Origin: Sulfuritalea sp.
GTDB lineage: Bacteria > Pseudomonadota > Gammaproteobacteria > Burkholderiales > Rhodocyclaceae
NCBI GenBank assembly: GCA_023700805.1
Contig: JAMPYF010000005.1
Location: forward strand, 62,001 to 126,000
Direction of reading: 5' to 3'
DNA: 64,000 bases
Under the pieces are notes generated by a model. It was not told the DNA's origin and made no database searches. It worked only from the letters and a program-made list of their open reading frames with translations. Of this stretch, positions 1-8,325 are shown piece after piece. The position numbers and the translations under genes are program-made. Each line of letters begins with the position of its first letter. Within the stretch, counting starts at the first letter, position 1.

Positions 1-513
1 GGACACCAGCCACTGGCCGCCGATGATGTAGAACAGGCCCGAGATCGACATCATCGCCACGCACAGCACCACGCCCGATATATCCAGCGCCGTGGCGCGG
101 AAGAACACCAGCAGCAGCGCAAAGGAAATCGCCACGAAGAGACCGAGGACGAAGGTCGGCACGGCGATCGCGAGGCTCGGCCCCATGCGCGTGGCAATCT
201 CGCGCGCGATGTCGCGGCCGTCGTCGGCGCGGCCGAAATCGCCGACGAACATGCGCACCGACTTGCTGAAGAAAATCGTCTCGGTCACCGTCGCCGTGCC
301 GGCCGCGGCCGAGTTCCACACCAACGGCTGGTCATAGCCGCGCTCGGCCTTCCATTTCTGGATCGCCTCGGGCGTCACGCGCTTGACGCCGAGCTGCATG
401 CGCGCCATGTCGTCGGGCGTGTTCACGACGAAGAACAGGGCGAAGGTCAACAGATTCACGCCGATCAGGATCGGGATCGCGTACAGCAGGCGGCGGATGA
501 TGTAGGCCAGCAT
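1..513 (-). CDS. ABC transporter permease, DppB/OppB family (partial)
   Basis: The reverse-strand frame starts with ATG at 513 and is still open at base 1, so the C-terminal half lies outside the window. The protein begins MLAYIIRRLLYAIPILIG, the typical first membrane helix of peptide/nickel-type ABC permeases. A soluble insert follows, then two hydrophobic helices around residues 115-165. By family it would form half of an inner-membrane channel for peptides or similar solutes, with its partner genes beyond the left edge. The start lies 3 nt beyond the stop of the upstream DUF457 gene, so translation may be coupled. The substrate cannot be told. Confidence 0.85.
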   Translation of the reverse strand, partial: MLAYIIRRLLYAIPILIGVNLLTFALFFVVNTPDDMARMQLGVKRVTPEAIQKWKAERGYDQPLVWNSAAAGTATVTETIFFSKSVRMFVGDFGRADDGRDIAREIATRMGPSLAIAVPTFVLGLFVAISFALLLVFFRATALDISGVVLCVAMMSISGLFYIIGGQWLVS

Positions 514-516
514 CGC

Positions 517-1548
517 TTATCGGGTCGCAGAAAGCTCGCGGCCCCGCAGCATAGCGAAAAAATCGCGGCGCATCGCGGGCGAAAAGTCGTGATGGCTGAC
601 GAATTCCGTCGCCGCCCCGGCGCCGCGCCATGCGATGCCCCAGATCGGCGCGATCGCGGTCGGCTGCATGGCATAACGCGCGTCGCCGACAAAACCCGGA
701 CGCCGCGGATCGACCACCAGGAAGCCGTCGGAAAACACCCGGAAGCGCTCGATGTCCTGCAGCCGCCGCGCCTCGCCCGCCGCGACCTGCCGCGCGCCGG
801 CCGCGTCGAGCAGCGGCGCCGAGGCGCCCGGATAGTGGCGCAGACTCGATCCCAGATGAAAGGCATCGACCTGCACCCGTCCCTCGTGGACATAGAGCGA
901 ACGCCACAGCACCAGATTGGCCATCGAAGGCTTGACCGACAGCTGCGTCGCCTGATGGCCGCGCGCCTGCGCCAGTTCCGTCGCTGCCGTTTGCGCCCGC
1001 TGCTGCTGGAAAAAACCCAGGCCGAAATAAGCCAGTCCGAGCACCAGCCCCCAGCGCAGCGCCTGCGAATCGCCCCGGCGCAGGAACAGGAACAGCGGCA
1101 GCGCCAGCAGCAGCGTGAACAGCGGATCGACCACCGCGATCAGGTTCCAGGCTTCCCGGCGTTCCGAAAACGGCAGCCACAGGTGGGTGCCGTAACTGGT
1201 GCAGGCATCGAGCAGCGGATGCGGCAGATAGCCGGCGAGCGCATACAGATAGAGCGCGCCGAAACCCATGCGCCGCCGCAGCAGCGGCCACAGCAGCAGC
1301 GCCGCGATCAGCGCGCCGATCGGGACGAAGGCCAGGGCGTGGGTGAAATGGCGGTGGTAATCGAGCACCAGCAGCGCATCCTTGCCGCTCTGGATCAGCG
1401 CATCGGCATCGGGCAGCAGACCGGCGGCGGCGCCGACGATGGCCGCGCTGCGCCGGCTTGCCAGCGCCAACTCTTGGCCGCGATGGCGCAGCGACGCCAC
1501 GCCGCTCGCCAGCGCCGCGCCCATCACGGCGTGAGTCAGGATATCCAT
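517..1548 (-). CDS. Membrane-bound metal-dependent hydrolase, DUF457/YdjM family
   Basis: A 343-residue protein beginning MDILTHAVMGAALASG. The early His and the later HFTH and HPLLDACTSYGTH segments are the conserved metal-binding histidines and aspartates of DUF457 (YdjM-like) inner-membrane hydrolases. Several hydrophobic helices lie at about residues 35-50, 75-115 and 150-180. The family has no firmly established substrate. Near residues 23-28 the codons for QELALA coincide with a copy of the dispersed motif GCCAGCGCCAACTCTTG (1460-1476, opposite strand), so the repeat is accommodated inside the reading frame. It directly precedes the ABC permease gene on the same strand. Confidence 0.85.
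   Translation of the reverse strand: MDILTHAVMGAALASGVASLRHRGQELALASRRSAAIVGAAAGLLPDADALIQSGKDALLVLDYHRHFTHALAFVPIGALIAALLLWPLLRRRMGFGALYLYALAGYLPHPLLDACTSYGTHLWLPFSERREAWNLIAVVDPLFTLLLALPLFLFLRRGDSQALRWGLVLGLAYFGLGFFQQQRAQTAATELAQARGHQATQLSVKPSMANLVLWRSLYVHEGRVQVDAFHLGSSLRHYPGASAPLLDAAGARQVAAGEARRLQDIERFRVFSDGFLVVDPRRPGFVGDARYAMQPTAIAPIWGIAWRGAGAATEFVSHHDFSPAMRRDFFAMLRGRELSATR
1460..1476 (+). repeat. Dispersed 17-bp motif, copy 1 (inside CDS)
   Basis: Exact copy of GCCAGCGCCAACTCTTG, lying within the DUF457 coding region. The same motif recurs eight more times in the window, mostly just downstream of genes. Confidence 0.7.
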
Positions 1549-1572
1549 GCGCGAATGATAGAGCCTCTCACC

Positions 1573-2241
1573 TCAATCCATCGGGCGTTTCGGACCGAAA
1601 CCGCGCAGCAGGCCCCTGGCTTTCTGCCGCGCGACGAAGCCCTCGTTGCGCGGCCAGGCGCCCGTGGTGAGGCGGGTTTTGAGCGCCCCGAGGGCGACTC
1701 CCGCGAGCAGGACCATGAGCAGCGGCAGCAGTATCGGCAGCAGGCTGGCCAGGACCAGCCATTGCGCCGCCTGCAGCAGCCCTGCCAGCCGCGGCGGGCC
1801 GCCGAGGGCTTTTTGCAGCGTCGCGACGATCATCCAGCAGAGAAAGGCGTCCGTGATGACGGCGCCGACGCCGAACGGGATGCGGCAGGCCAGCCCGGAG
1901 AAATCGCCTTCGCCCCACAGCCAGGGCAGCGCCAGGCTGCCCGAGCAGGCGCGCTCGCCGGCGCCGAAGGCCACCCAGTTGCCCAGCGCCGCCAGCCCCG
2001 CCAGCGCCAGGACGGCGAACAGGCTGTTCACCAGGGGCGCCCGCGGCCCGGCGATGATCGCCAGACCCGTCGCGACGAAAATGCCGCCGGCGACGAAGCC
2101 CAGCCAGGGCGGGCCCTGGATGTCCTCGCGGCCCAGCGGCCCGATGTCGAATGCGGCCAGCATGGGGAAAATGCCGCTGGCGACGAACAGCAGGCCGAAC
2201 AGCAGGGAGGCGCGGGACGAGAGTGCAGGTGTCGGCTTCAT
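1573..2241 (-). CDS. Hypothetical multi-spanning membrane protein
   Basis: About 222 residues starting MKPTPALSS at 2241. A GTG five codons upstream at 2256 is an alternative start, and neither has a strong Shine-Dalgarno. Four or five hydrophobic stretches (about residues 10-30, 45-65, 70-90, 125-150 and 165-190) predict an inner-membrane protein. Two cysteines occur in the loop between the third and fourth helix (ACSGSL, LACRIP). The basic C-terminus suggests a cytoplasmic tail. I do not recognise the family. It lies just upstream of the DUF457 gene on the same strand with a 24-bp gap, so co-transcription is likely. Confidence 0.6.
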   Translation of the reverse strand: MKPTPALSSRASLLFGLLFVASGIFPMLAAFDIGPLGREDIQGPPWLGFVAGGIFVATGLAIIAGPRAPLVNSLFAVLALAGLAALGNWVAFGAGERACSGSLALPWLWGEGDFSGLACRIPFGVGAVITDAFLCWMIVATLQKALGGPPRLAGLLQAAQWLVLASLLPILLPLLMVLLAGVALGALKTRLTTGAWPRNEGFVARQKARGLLRGFGPKRPMD

Positions 2242-2293
2242 AGGGCGGACGATCACGCAGCCGCCCGCCGCAGCGGCGCCGGCAGCCGGGTTC

Positions 2294-2587
2294 CTACTTG
2301 AACTTGTAGTAAGTCTGGTTCAGCCAGGCGGCGACGTGTTCCTCTTCCTCGGGGAACCAGCCGGCGCTGGTCTGCGCGCTGCAGGCCGCGACGCGCTGCT
2401 TGAGCGCCGTCGCGCTGTTGATCAGGTGCGGCTTGCGCGTGTACATGGCGGAACCGTCGCCGCCCAGCAGCTTGACGTGGCAGGCCACGCACTGTTTGTC
2501 ATGCAGCGCCTTGCCGAGCTTGGGGTCGCCCGCGGCCTGCGCGGAAACGGCCAACAGCAGGCAGGACAGTGGTATCGCGATACGCAT
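2294..2587 (-). CDS. Small periplasmic c-type cytochrome
   Basis: A 97-residue protein with a cleavable signal peptide (hydrophobic to about residue 18, AQA-A cleavage site) and one haem-binding CVACH at residues 33-37. It is shorter than a class I cytochrome c. The conserved C-terminal helix is present (EEEHVAAWLNQTYYKF), but no obvious distal Met loop of the usual type is seen; Met48 of SAMY is a candidate. Likely a periplasmic single-haem electron carrier. The partner is not apparent from the flanking membrane protein and the small acidic protein. Confidence 0.8.
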   Translation of the reverse strand: MRIAIPLSCLLLAVSAQAAGDPKLGKALHDKQCVACHVKLLGGDGSAMYTRKPHLINSATALKQRVAACSAQTSAGWFPEEEEHVAAWLNQTYYKFK

Positions 2588-2616
2588 GGCATTGCTCCTT
2601 CAACGATTCTCCTTGT

Positions 2617-2868
2617 TCACTGCAGGTAGGTGATCTCCATTTTCGAATCGAGGCCGGTCACCATGTCGAGGATGTCGTCGGTGAATTCCTCGTCTTCGTC
2701 GCTCCAGGTCGCGTCGGGCGCGGTGGACGCGGTGACCAGCGGCGTGATGTCGAAATCGATGAAGCGGTCACCGACCTTGAGTACATAAATGCCGGACGAA
2801 TGCTCGACCAGTTCCCAGTCGTCGGGAATTTCCAGTTCCGCATGAAGTTCTAGCGACAGCTTTTTCAT
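2617..2868 (-). CDS. Small acidic hypothetical protein
   Basis: 83 residues starting MKKLSLELHAEL at 2868. This start is preferred over an ATG at 2883 because GGAGAAAGAT precedes it as a good ribosome binding site. The protein is rich in Asp and Glu, particularly near WSDEDEEFTDD, has no signal peptide or membrane segment, and is probably a cytoplasmic small globular protein. No family is recognised. It is codirectional with the downstream cytochrome gene and ends 29 bp before it. Confidence 0.6.
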   Translation of the reverse strand: MKKLSLELHAELEIPDDWELVEHSSGIYVLKVGDRFIDFDITPLVTASTAPDATWSDEDEEFTDDILDMVTGLDSKMEITYLQ

Positions 2869-2962
2869 ATCTTTCTCCGGCAACGAATGTCAAGACCCGC
2901 ATCCTAATGCATCCGGCGCCGACGAGGTAGGATGACGAACCCGCCGACCCTGTCTTCCCGCC

Positions 2963-3907
2963 ATGATCCGCCCCCAAAACGCAAACGTCGCAGGCGACCT
3001 TCCCCTGCTGCTGGACAACGACACGGTGCGCCGCCATCTCGCGCTCGACGCCTTGCTGCCGGCCATCGAACAGGCGCTGATCGAGCTTTCCGCCGGCCGC
3101 GTGCTGCAGCCGCTGCGCACCGTGCTGGAACTGCCCGGCCCCGGCAGCCTGCTCTTCGTCAAGCCGGCGCTCGCCGGCGGCGCGCTGGCCACCAAGCTGA
3201 TCACCCAGGTGCCGGGCAATGCCGCGCGCGGCCTGCCGACCATGATCGCCACGCTGCTGCTGCTCGATGCGGAGACCGGCGTGCCGCTGGCGGTGATGGA
3301 TGCCACCTGGCTGACCGAGCTGCGCACCGCCGCCGTCTCGGCGGTCGCCACGCGCGCCCTGCGCGACCACGGGCCCAAGCGCCTGGCGATCCTCGGTTCC
3401 GGCGCACTGGCGCGCAGCCACGCGCTGGCGCTCGCCACGGTCGTCCCGCTCGCCGACATCCGCGTCTGGAGCCCGACCCGCGCCAACGCCGAACGCTGCG
3501 CCGCCGACATCGACGGCCACGCCTGTGCCGATGCCGAGAGCGCCGTGCGCGAGGCCGACATCGTGGTGACGGTGACCAACGCCAGCACGCCGGTCCTCCT
3601 GGGCCGCTGGCTCAAGCCCGGCGCCCTGGTGCATGCGGTCGGGGCGCCGCGCCCGGGCTGGCGCGAACTCGACGACGAGGCGATGTCCAATTACGTGATC
3701 GCCGACCAGCGCCTGGCAGCCGAGACCGAAGCGGGCGACGTGATCCTCTCCGGCGCGACGGTGCGGTGCGAAATCGGCGAAGTGCTGGCCGGCAAGGTGC
3801 AGGTGCCGGAAGGCGTCACCGTCGTCTTCAAGGCGCTGGGCCAGGCCGTCGAGGATGCGGTCGCGGCGCAGCTGGTGTATGCCTCGGTAATCGCCAGCGG
3901 CATTTAA
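2963..3907 (+). CDS. Ornithine cyclodeaminase / mu-crystallin family protein
   Basis: 314 residues. The N-terminal part (SAGRVLQPLRTVLELP, then FVKPAL..ALATKLIT) matches the substrate-binding region of the ornithine cyclodeaminase family, with Arg and Lys residues contacting a carboxylate. A Rossmann NAD(P) site follows at about residues 134-150 (LAILGSGALARSH). The family also covers alanine dehydrogenases of the archaeal type, ketimine reductases and lysine cyclodeaminases, so the exact substrate cannot be assigned. The stop codon TAA lies inside a 65-bp repeat that recurs at 17755. Confidence 0.85.
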   Translation: MIRPQNANVAGDLPLLLDNDTVRRHLALDALLPAIEQALIELSAGRVLQPLRTVLELPGPGSLLFVKPALAGGALATKLITQVPGNAARGLPTMIATLLLLDAETGVPLAVMDATWLTELRTAAVSAVATRALRDHGPKRLAILGSGALARSHALALATVVPLADIRVWSPTRANAERCAADIDGHACADAESAVREADIVVTVTNASTPVLLGRWLKPGALVHAVGAPRPGWRELDDEAMSNYVIADQRLAAETEAGDVILSGATVRCEIGEVLAGKVQVPEGVTVVFKALGQAVEDAVAAQLVYASVIASGI

Positions 3908-3968
3908 CGTGAAACAACTCGTTCGAAGCGACGGGTGATTGTCGAGCGCAGCGAGCTGGATAGTAGCC
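3904..3968. repeat. 65-bp dispersed repeat, copy A
   Basis: Begins TTAACGTG, contains GTCGAGCGCAGCGAGCTG and ends TAGTAGCC. It matches 17755-17819 with scattered substitutions. Both copies are followed by a C/G-rich hairpin and a TTCATCATC segment, so the related block is longer than the core. Confidence 0.75.
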
Positions 3969-3998
3969 CCGCCCTGGGCGGGGACGGGGTGGGGAGTC
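3965..3998. repeat. C/G-rich hairpin repeat
   Basis: CCCCGCCCTGGGCGGGG palindrome followed by GACGGGGTGGGGAGTC. Related segments occur at 23571, 41911 and 53142. Confidence 0.5.
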
Positions 3999-4072
3999 TT
4001 CAATTTGCCTTTCGCGGGTTTCATCATCAAGGGTGCCGCCAACGCGGAATGAGCGTTAGGGCCGGCGGCGCT

Positions 4073-4843
4073 TCAGTGCCGGGTGCGCCGTGCCTGCTGC
4101 CAGGCAATCACGGCCTGGTTGGCATGAGCCATCATCGGTTCGGAAATTTCGCGCGGCAGGCTCTGGCGCAGCGCCGTGAACAGCGCCGCGTTGGTTTCCC
4201 GTGCCAGCTCGGTGCCCGCCGCCGCATCGCTCAGGCAGCGCAACTGAATGTGCGCCAGGGCGTCGGCCACCAGCCGCCAGCCGAGCACCGGCATGCGCTC
4301 CACCAGCGCCACCATCATGGCGCCCAGCGCGGCGAGGATGGGCGTGGCCTCCTCCCGCTCTGCGCAGGCGATCATCGCGTGCCACAGCGCGAGATGGATG
4401 TTGCGCCGCAGTTCCATCTTGAAATCGACGGCATTGCCTTCGGCCTGCTCGATGGCCGCGAAAGTCCGCTGCAGGCGCGCCTCGGCGGCGGCGTCGAGAT
4501 CGCTGCGCAGGCTGGCGAGCAAGCCGCTGACGCCGGGCAGCGCGGCGAGACCGAAGGCCTGCGCATAGGCCAGCCCCCACTGGTCGATGCCGGCCACCAG
4601 CAGGGCCAGGCGCAGGGCGCGCGCCTCCGCGTCGGCCGCGGCGCGCACCCAGTTGCGCGCGCGCTCGCCGATCTCGGCCACGGCGGCGTCTAGCGTGGCA
4701 GCGTCGGCCTCGACCGTGAGGCGGAAGGTGCGCGTGAAGGCATCCTGCGCCATGCGCGCGGCGAGGCGCTGCAGTTCGGGCGCCGCCAGATTTGCCAGAC
4801 CGTCCGCCGGCGGCGCGAAGTGGCCGCTGTTACCATCGCTCAT
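4073..4843 (-). CDS. Hypothetical alpha-helical protein
   Basis: 256 residues starting [12 protein letters not shown] at 4843, divergent from the YaiI gene with a 30-bp gap. The frame extends upstream, but the extension overlaps the YaiI coding region antisense and is not credible. The sequence is Ala/Leu/Glu-rich and predicted almost wholly helical, with no signal peptide, membrane helix or recognised motif. It may be a cytoplasmic helical-bundle protein; I do not assign a function. Confidence 0.6.
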   Translation of the reverse strand: MSDGNSGHFAPPADGLANLAAPELQRLAARMAQDAFTRTFRLTVEADAATLDAAVAEIGERARNWVRAAADAEARALRLALLVAGIDQWGLAYAQAFGLAALPGVSGLLASLRSDLDAAAEARLQRTFAAIEQAEGNAVDFKMELRRNIHLALWHAMIACAEREEATPILAALGAMMVALVERMPVLGWRLVADALAHIQLRCLSDAAAGTELARETNAALFTALRQSLPREISEPMMAHANQAVIAWQQARRTRH

Positions 4844-4873
4844 CGTGCTTGTCCAAAACGCAAAAGCCGCATT

Positions 4874-5329
4874 ATGCAGATCTGGGTCGATGCCGACGCC
4901 TGTCCCGGCGTCATCAAGGAAATTCTCTACCGCGCCGCCGTGCGGCATGCGCTGCCGCTGACCCTGGTCGCCAACCAGTGGCTGCGCGTGCCGCCCTCGC
5001 CGCACATTCGCGCAGTGCAGGTGGCGCAGGGCTTCGACGTGGCCGACAGCCACATCGTCGAACAGGTGGCGGCGGGCGACCTGGTGATCACCGCCGACAT
5101 CCCGCTGGCGGCCCTGGTCGTCGAAAAGCGCGCCTTTGCCCTGAATCCGCGCGGCGAGCTCTACAGCGCGGAGAACATCCGCCAGTTGCTAGACATGCGC
5201 AACTTCATGGACAGCCTGCGCAGCAGCGGCGTGGACACCGGCGGGCCGCCGGCCTTCGGCCCGGGCGACCGGCAGAACTTCGCCAACCAGCTCGATCGCT
5301 TGATCGCCCGGCAGCGCAAGCCGGTCTGA
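4874..5329 (+). CDS. YaiI/YqxD family protein (DUF188)
   Basis: 151 residues starting [11 protein letters not shown]. This start was chosen because [11 protein letters not shown] is the conserved N-terminus of the family, although the frame is open 18 codons further up. The family has a PIN-like fold with conserved aspartates: DADAC near residue 5, then ADSHIVE and ITADIPLA around residues 57-80. The conserved tail [23 protein letters not shown] is complete. Its biochemical role is unknown, although a PIN-like nuclease has been suggested for the fold. Confidence 0.9.
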   Translation: MQIWVDADACPGVIKEILYRAAVRHALPLTLVANQWLRVPPSPHIRAVQVAQGFDVADSHIVEQVAAGDLVITADIPLAALVVEKRAFALNPRGELYSAENIRQLLDMRNFMDSLRSSGVDTGGPPAFGPGDRQNFANQLDRLIARQRKPV

Positions 5330-5373
5330 CGACCGTCAGGCGCCGGGGCGCCAGCACCAACTCCCGGAAGCTC

Positions 5374-5557
5374 AGAGCTTGTGAAGAAATCGTCCCCCAA
5401 GGGGACTTCCTACGGGGCGTAGCCGCGGGCCGCAGCGGGGTGCGGCCGGAGCGCAGCTACCGGAGCGTATGTGGTTATACGCGAGGATAGCCGGGGTTGC
5501 CAAATGAGCCGCCCAAGCCCCAATCCGGCACGCGCAGTAGATTTATTCACAAGCTCT
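5374..5557. mobile_element. MITE-like element or insertion-sequence remnant
   Basis: An 18-bp inverted repeat, AGAGCTTGTGAAGAAATC at 5374-5391 and its near-complement GATTTATTCACAAGCTCT at 5540-5557 (one mismatch), brackets about 150 bp with no credible gene. The ends resemble the terminal repeats of IS elements lacking their transposase. The right end abuts the stop codon of the araC-type gene, so insertion may have defined that gene's present C-terminus. Confidence 0.5.
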
Positions 5558-6603
5558 CAGGCCTGCAGCCGCCGGCATGGCCCCGAACTGCACCTGCCCC
5601 GGCATTCATGGCGTTCCGCCGCCACGAAGCTGCCGCCCCGCATGATGCGGGTCGCCGAAGGCAGTTCACCGAACATGCGGCGGTAATCCGACGAAAACTG
5701 CGACAAGTGCCAGAAGCCCCAATCGGCGGCAATATCGCTGACCAGGGCATTGCCGCCGCGCCTGATGAGGTCGCGCTTGGCGCCATTGAGGCGCAGCATT
5801 TTCAGGTAAGTGGCGGGGCTTTCCCCGAGCACGGCCTGGAAGCAGTTTTGCAGCGTGCGCAGCGAAACATAGGTGTGCTTGCAGACGTCGATCATGGTCG
5901 GCGGCTCGTCCCGCCGGTCCAGGGCATAGGCGCGGGCACGCTGCACCACCTTCTTGGCCTTGCCGGTGATGCGCCTTTCCTCCTTGCCGGGTTCGCCGCA
6001 GAGCAGCCTGACGATCAGCGCAGCGAGTTCATCGTGCAGTTGCCGTGCGACCGCAGCGGGCAACTTGTCGTCCGGACGATGCAGCAGTTCGCCTATCAGG
6101 CTGGTGAGACTGCTGCGCAGGCTTTCCGCCGCATTGCGATCACGCAAGGGACTGGCGGAAAGGCGGCGCACGCGCTCGCGCGTCGACCCGGGTATGTCGC
6201 CGCACCAGTTTTCGAGCTGCTGCGTCGGCAAGCCGACGCCCAGTATGCAACTGGTCTTGGGCGTGGTGAGCACCAGCTCGCCCTGCCCTTCGAGGAACAG
6301 CACGTCGTCCATGCCCACCGCTCCGCCATGCCAGCGCGCCTCGCCCGACATCGCCGAGAACACCCCGAGCGCCACCGTGTCCTTGCTGCATTGTCCGGTC
6401 TGGAACACGGCCTGCGACAGCTCTTCCTGGAAGATGTGGACGTCGTCGAACTCGATCTCCACCAGACGGCTGCGAAAAGCACCGCGGGAAATCTGGTCGT
6501 AGTTCTGGTTCCAGCCGGCGAGTTCCCTGGCGTGATCCTGCGAGTCGAGCAACTCGCGGTCGCGCCGGTAGGCTCGGGTCGCCTCGGTTTCAGCTGTCGT
6601 CAT
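5557..6603 (-). CDS. AraC-family transcriptional regulator
   Basis: 348 residues starting MTTAETEATRAY at 6603, preceded by GGAGGAAGAC. The N-terminal 200 residues form an AraC-like sensing domain. The C-terminal part carries two helix-turn-helix motifs (PPTMIDVCKHTYVSLRTLQNCFQ at about 245-267 and VSDIAADWGFWHLSQFSSDYRRMFGELP at about 300-325). Layout and length resemble EutR/FeaR-type regulators of amine catabolism. It is divergent from the amine/amino-acid operon starting at 6832 and probably controls it. The last 20-odd residues after the family's usual end, and the stop codon, coincide with the edge of the inverted-repeat element at 5374-5557. Confidence 0.88.
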   Translation of the reverse strand: MTTAETEATRAYRRDRELLDSQDHARELAGWNQNYDQISRGAFRSRLVEIEFDDVHIFQEELSQAVFQTGQCSKDTVALGVFSAMSGEARWHGGAVGMDDVLFLEGQGELVLTTPKTSCILGVGLPTQQLENWCGDIPGSTRERVRRLSASPLRDRNAAESLRSSLTSLIGELLHRPDDKLPAAVARQLHDELAALIVRLLCGEPGKEERRITGKAKKVVQRARAYALDRRDEPPTMIDVCKHTYVSLRTLQNCFQAVLGESPATYLKMLRLNGAKRDLIRRGGNALVSDIAADWGFWHLSQFSSDYRRMFGELPSATRIMRGGSFVAAERHECRGRCSSGPCRRLQA

Positions 6604-6794
6604 GTCTTCCTCCACCGGGACCGATCTCGCGCCGATCACCGTAGCGGCGGATGGTTGTTCATTTTGCTTTGGACGTCAAGTTGCACTGCACCCAAGACCA
6701 GCCCTTGCCGAAGGCCAGGCGCCCGTATCCGGCGCGGAATTGCTGAAGATAGATAACGCCGCGGGCCCGCCGCGACTAAAGTCTTGCGCAAAGG

Positions 6795-6815
6795 CCGGAG
6801 CATCGACCGCTCCGG
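6795..6815 (+). promoter_or_regulatory. Stem-loop in the leader of the amine operon
   Basis: Perfect inverted repeat CCGGAGC-N7-GCTCCGG ending 16 nt before the ATG at 6832, overlapping the start of the ribosome-binding region (GATGAGGAAC). It could be an operator half-site pair or an RNA hairpin affecting initiation. No direct evidence for either. Confidence 0.35.
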
Positions 6816-6831
6816 ATGAGGAACAGCCCCT

Positions 6832-8271
6832 ATGGACGATTACCCGAAGCTAAGGCTTTATATCGACGGCCGCTGGGTCGATGGCACCGGCTCCGGCAGC
6901 ATGGCGGTGGAAAATCCTGCCGACGGCAGCGAGCTGGGTCAGCTTCCCGTGGCCGGCGGCGCCGAGCTTGACGCGGCGCTGGAAGCCGCCGGGCGCGGCT
7001 TCCGGGTATGGCGTTCGCGTTCGGCATTCGAGCGCTACCAGGTGATCACCCAGGCGACACGGCTGTTGCGCGAACGGGCGCCGCGGATTGCGCGCGCAAT
7101 CACCCTGGAGCAGGGGAAGCCCCTGGCCGAGGCTTTGCGCGAAGTGCAACTGTCGGCCGACATCATCGATTTTCTCGCGGAAGAGGGCAAGCGCCTGTAC
7201 GGACGCACGGTGCCGCCGCGCCAGGCCAACGTCCTGAGCCAGACCGTGATGCGCCAGCCGGTGGGACCGGTGGCGGCATTCACGCCCTGGAACTTTCCGG
7301 TCAACCTTCCCAGCCGCAAGCTTGGCGGCGCACTGGCGGCGGGATGCAGCGTGATCATCAAGCCGGCCGAGGAAACACCGGCCAGCTGCATGCTGATCGT
7401 CGAGGCGTTTCATGACGCGGGCCTGCCGCCGGGCGTCATCAACATGGTATGCGGCGAGCCGGCGAAAATCTCCTCCACGCTGCTTGCCGCGGAGCCTATC
7501 CGCAAGGCGTCGTTCACCGGATCGGTCGCCGTCGGCAAGATGCTGGGCGAGCTGGCGGCGCGCGGCATGAAGCGTTACACGGCGGAACTCGGCGGCCACG
7601 CGCCGGTGATCGTCTGCGCCGACGCCGATATCGCAAGCGCGGCGAAGCTGGCGGTGGCGGCAAAATTCCGCAACGCCGGACAAGTCTGCGCCTCGCCGAT
7701 CCGCTTCCATATCCACGAATCCCGCTATGCCGAGTTTCGCGACCGCTTCGTTGCCCATGCCGCGGCGCTCAGGGTCGGCTCCGGGCTCGACCAAAGCAGC
7801 GACATGGGCCCTTTGATCCATGGCCGCAGGCTGCGCGAAATGCAAAACTTCGTCGATGACGCGCTGGCGCTGGGGGGCAAGCTCTGCTGCGGCGGACAAG
7901 CCTTGCCCGGCAAGGGTCATTTCTATCCGCCCACCGTGCTCGAGTGCGTGCCTGCTGCTGCCCGCGTGCAGCAAGTCGAACCCTTCGGCCCGATCGCGCT
8001 GCTGCAGCCGTTTTCCACGCTCGACGAGGCGCTGGCCGCGGCCAACGGCCTTGCCGTCGGCTTGAGCGCCTACGCCTTCACCCGCGACCTGGCGACCGCG
8101 CATCGTCTGGGCGAAGAACTCGAAGCGGGCATGGTCGGCATCAATCATTTCGGCGTATCGCAACCGGAAACCCCGTTTGGCGGCTGGAAGGAAAGCGGCA
8201 TGGGCCAGGAAAGCGGCATGGAAGGCCTGCTCGCCTACACCGAGGTGAAACTGGTGAGCATTGCGGCCTGA
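6832..8271 (+). CDS. NAD(P)-dependent aldehyde dehydrogenase (succinate-semialdehyde dehydrogenase-like)
   Basis: 479 residues, a full-length ALDH. It shows FTPWNFPVNLP and KPAEETP for cofactor binding, the general base in ELGGHAP (Glu of the ELGG motif) and the catalytic Cys in GQVCASP. The C-terminal PFGGWKESGMGQESG is typical of GabD-like enzymes. As first gene of the operon it probably oxidises the semialdehyde or aldehyde released by the aminotransferase encoded at 10253. The exact substrate (succinate semialdehyde, malonate semialdehyde or another omega-aldehyde) cannot be read from sequence. Confidence 0.88.
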   Translation: MDDYPKLRLYIDGRWVDGTGSGSMAVENPADGSELGQLPVAGGAELDAALEAAGRGFRVWRSRSAFERYQVITQATRLLRERAPRIARAITLEQGKPLAEALREVQLSADIIDFLAEEGKRLYGRTVPPRQANVLSQTVMRQPVGPVAAFTPWNFPVNLPSRKLGGALAAGCSVIIKPAEETPASCMLIVEAFHDAGLPPGVINMVCGEPAKISSTLLAAEPIRKASFTGSVAVGKMLGELAARGMKRYTAELGGHAPVIVCADADIASAAKLAVAAKFRNAGQVCASPIRFHIHESRYAEFRDRFVAHAAALRVGSGLDQSSDMGPLIHGRRLREMQNFVDDALALGGKLCCGGQALPGKGHFYPPTVLECVPAAARVQQVEPFGPIALLQPFSTLDEALAAANGLAVGLSAYAFTRDLATAHRLGEELEAGMVGINHFGVSQPETPFGGWKESGMGQESGMEGLLAYTEVKLVSIAA

Positions 8272-8325
8272 TGCCGGACCCGAGCAGAGAACCGGAATGA
8301 TCGAATCGGCGCACACAAGGCCAAC

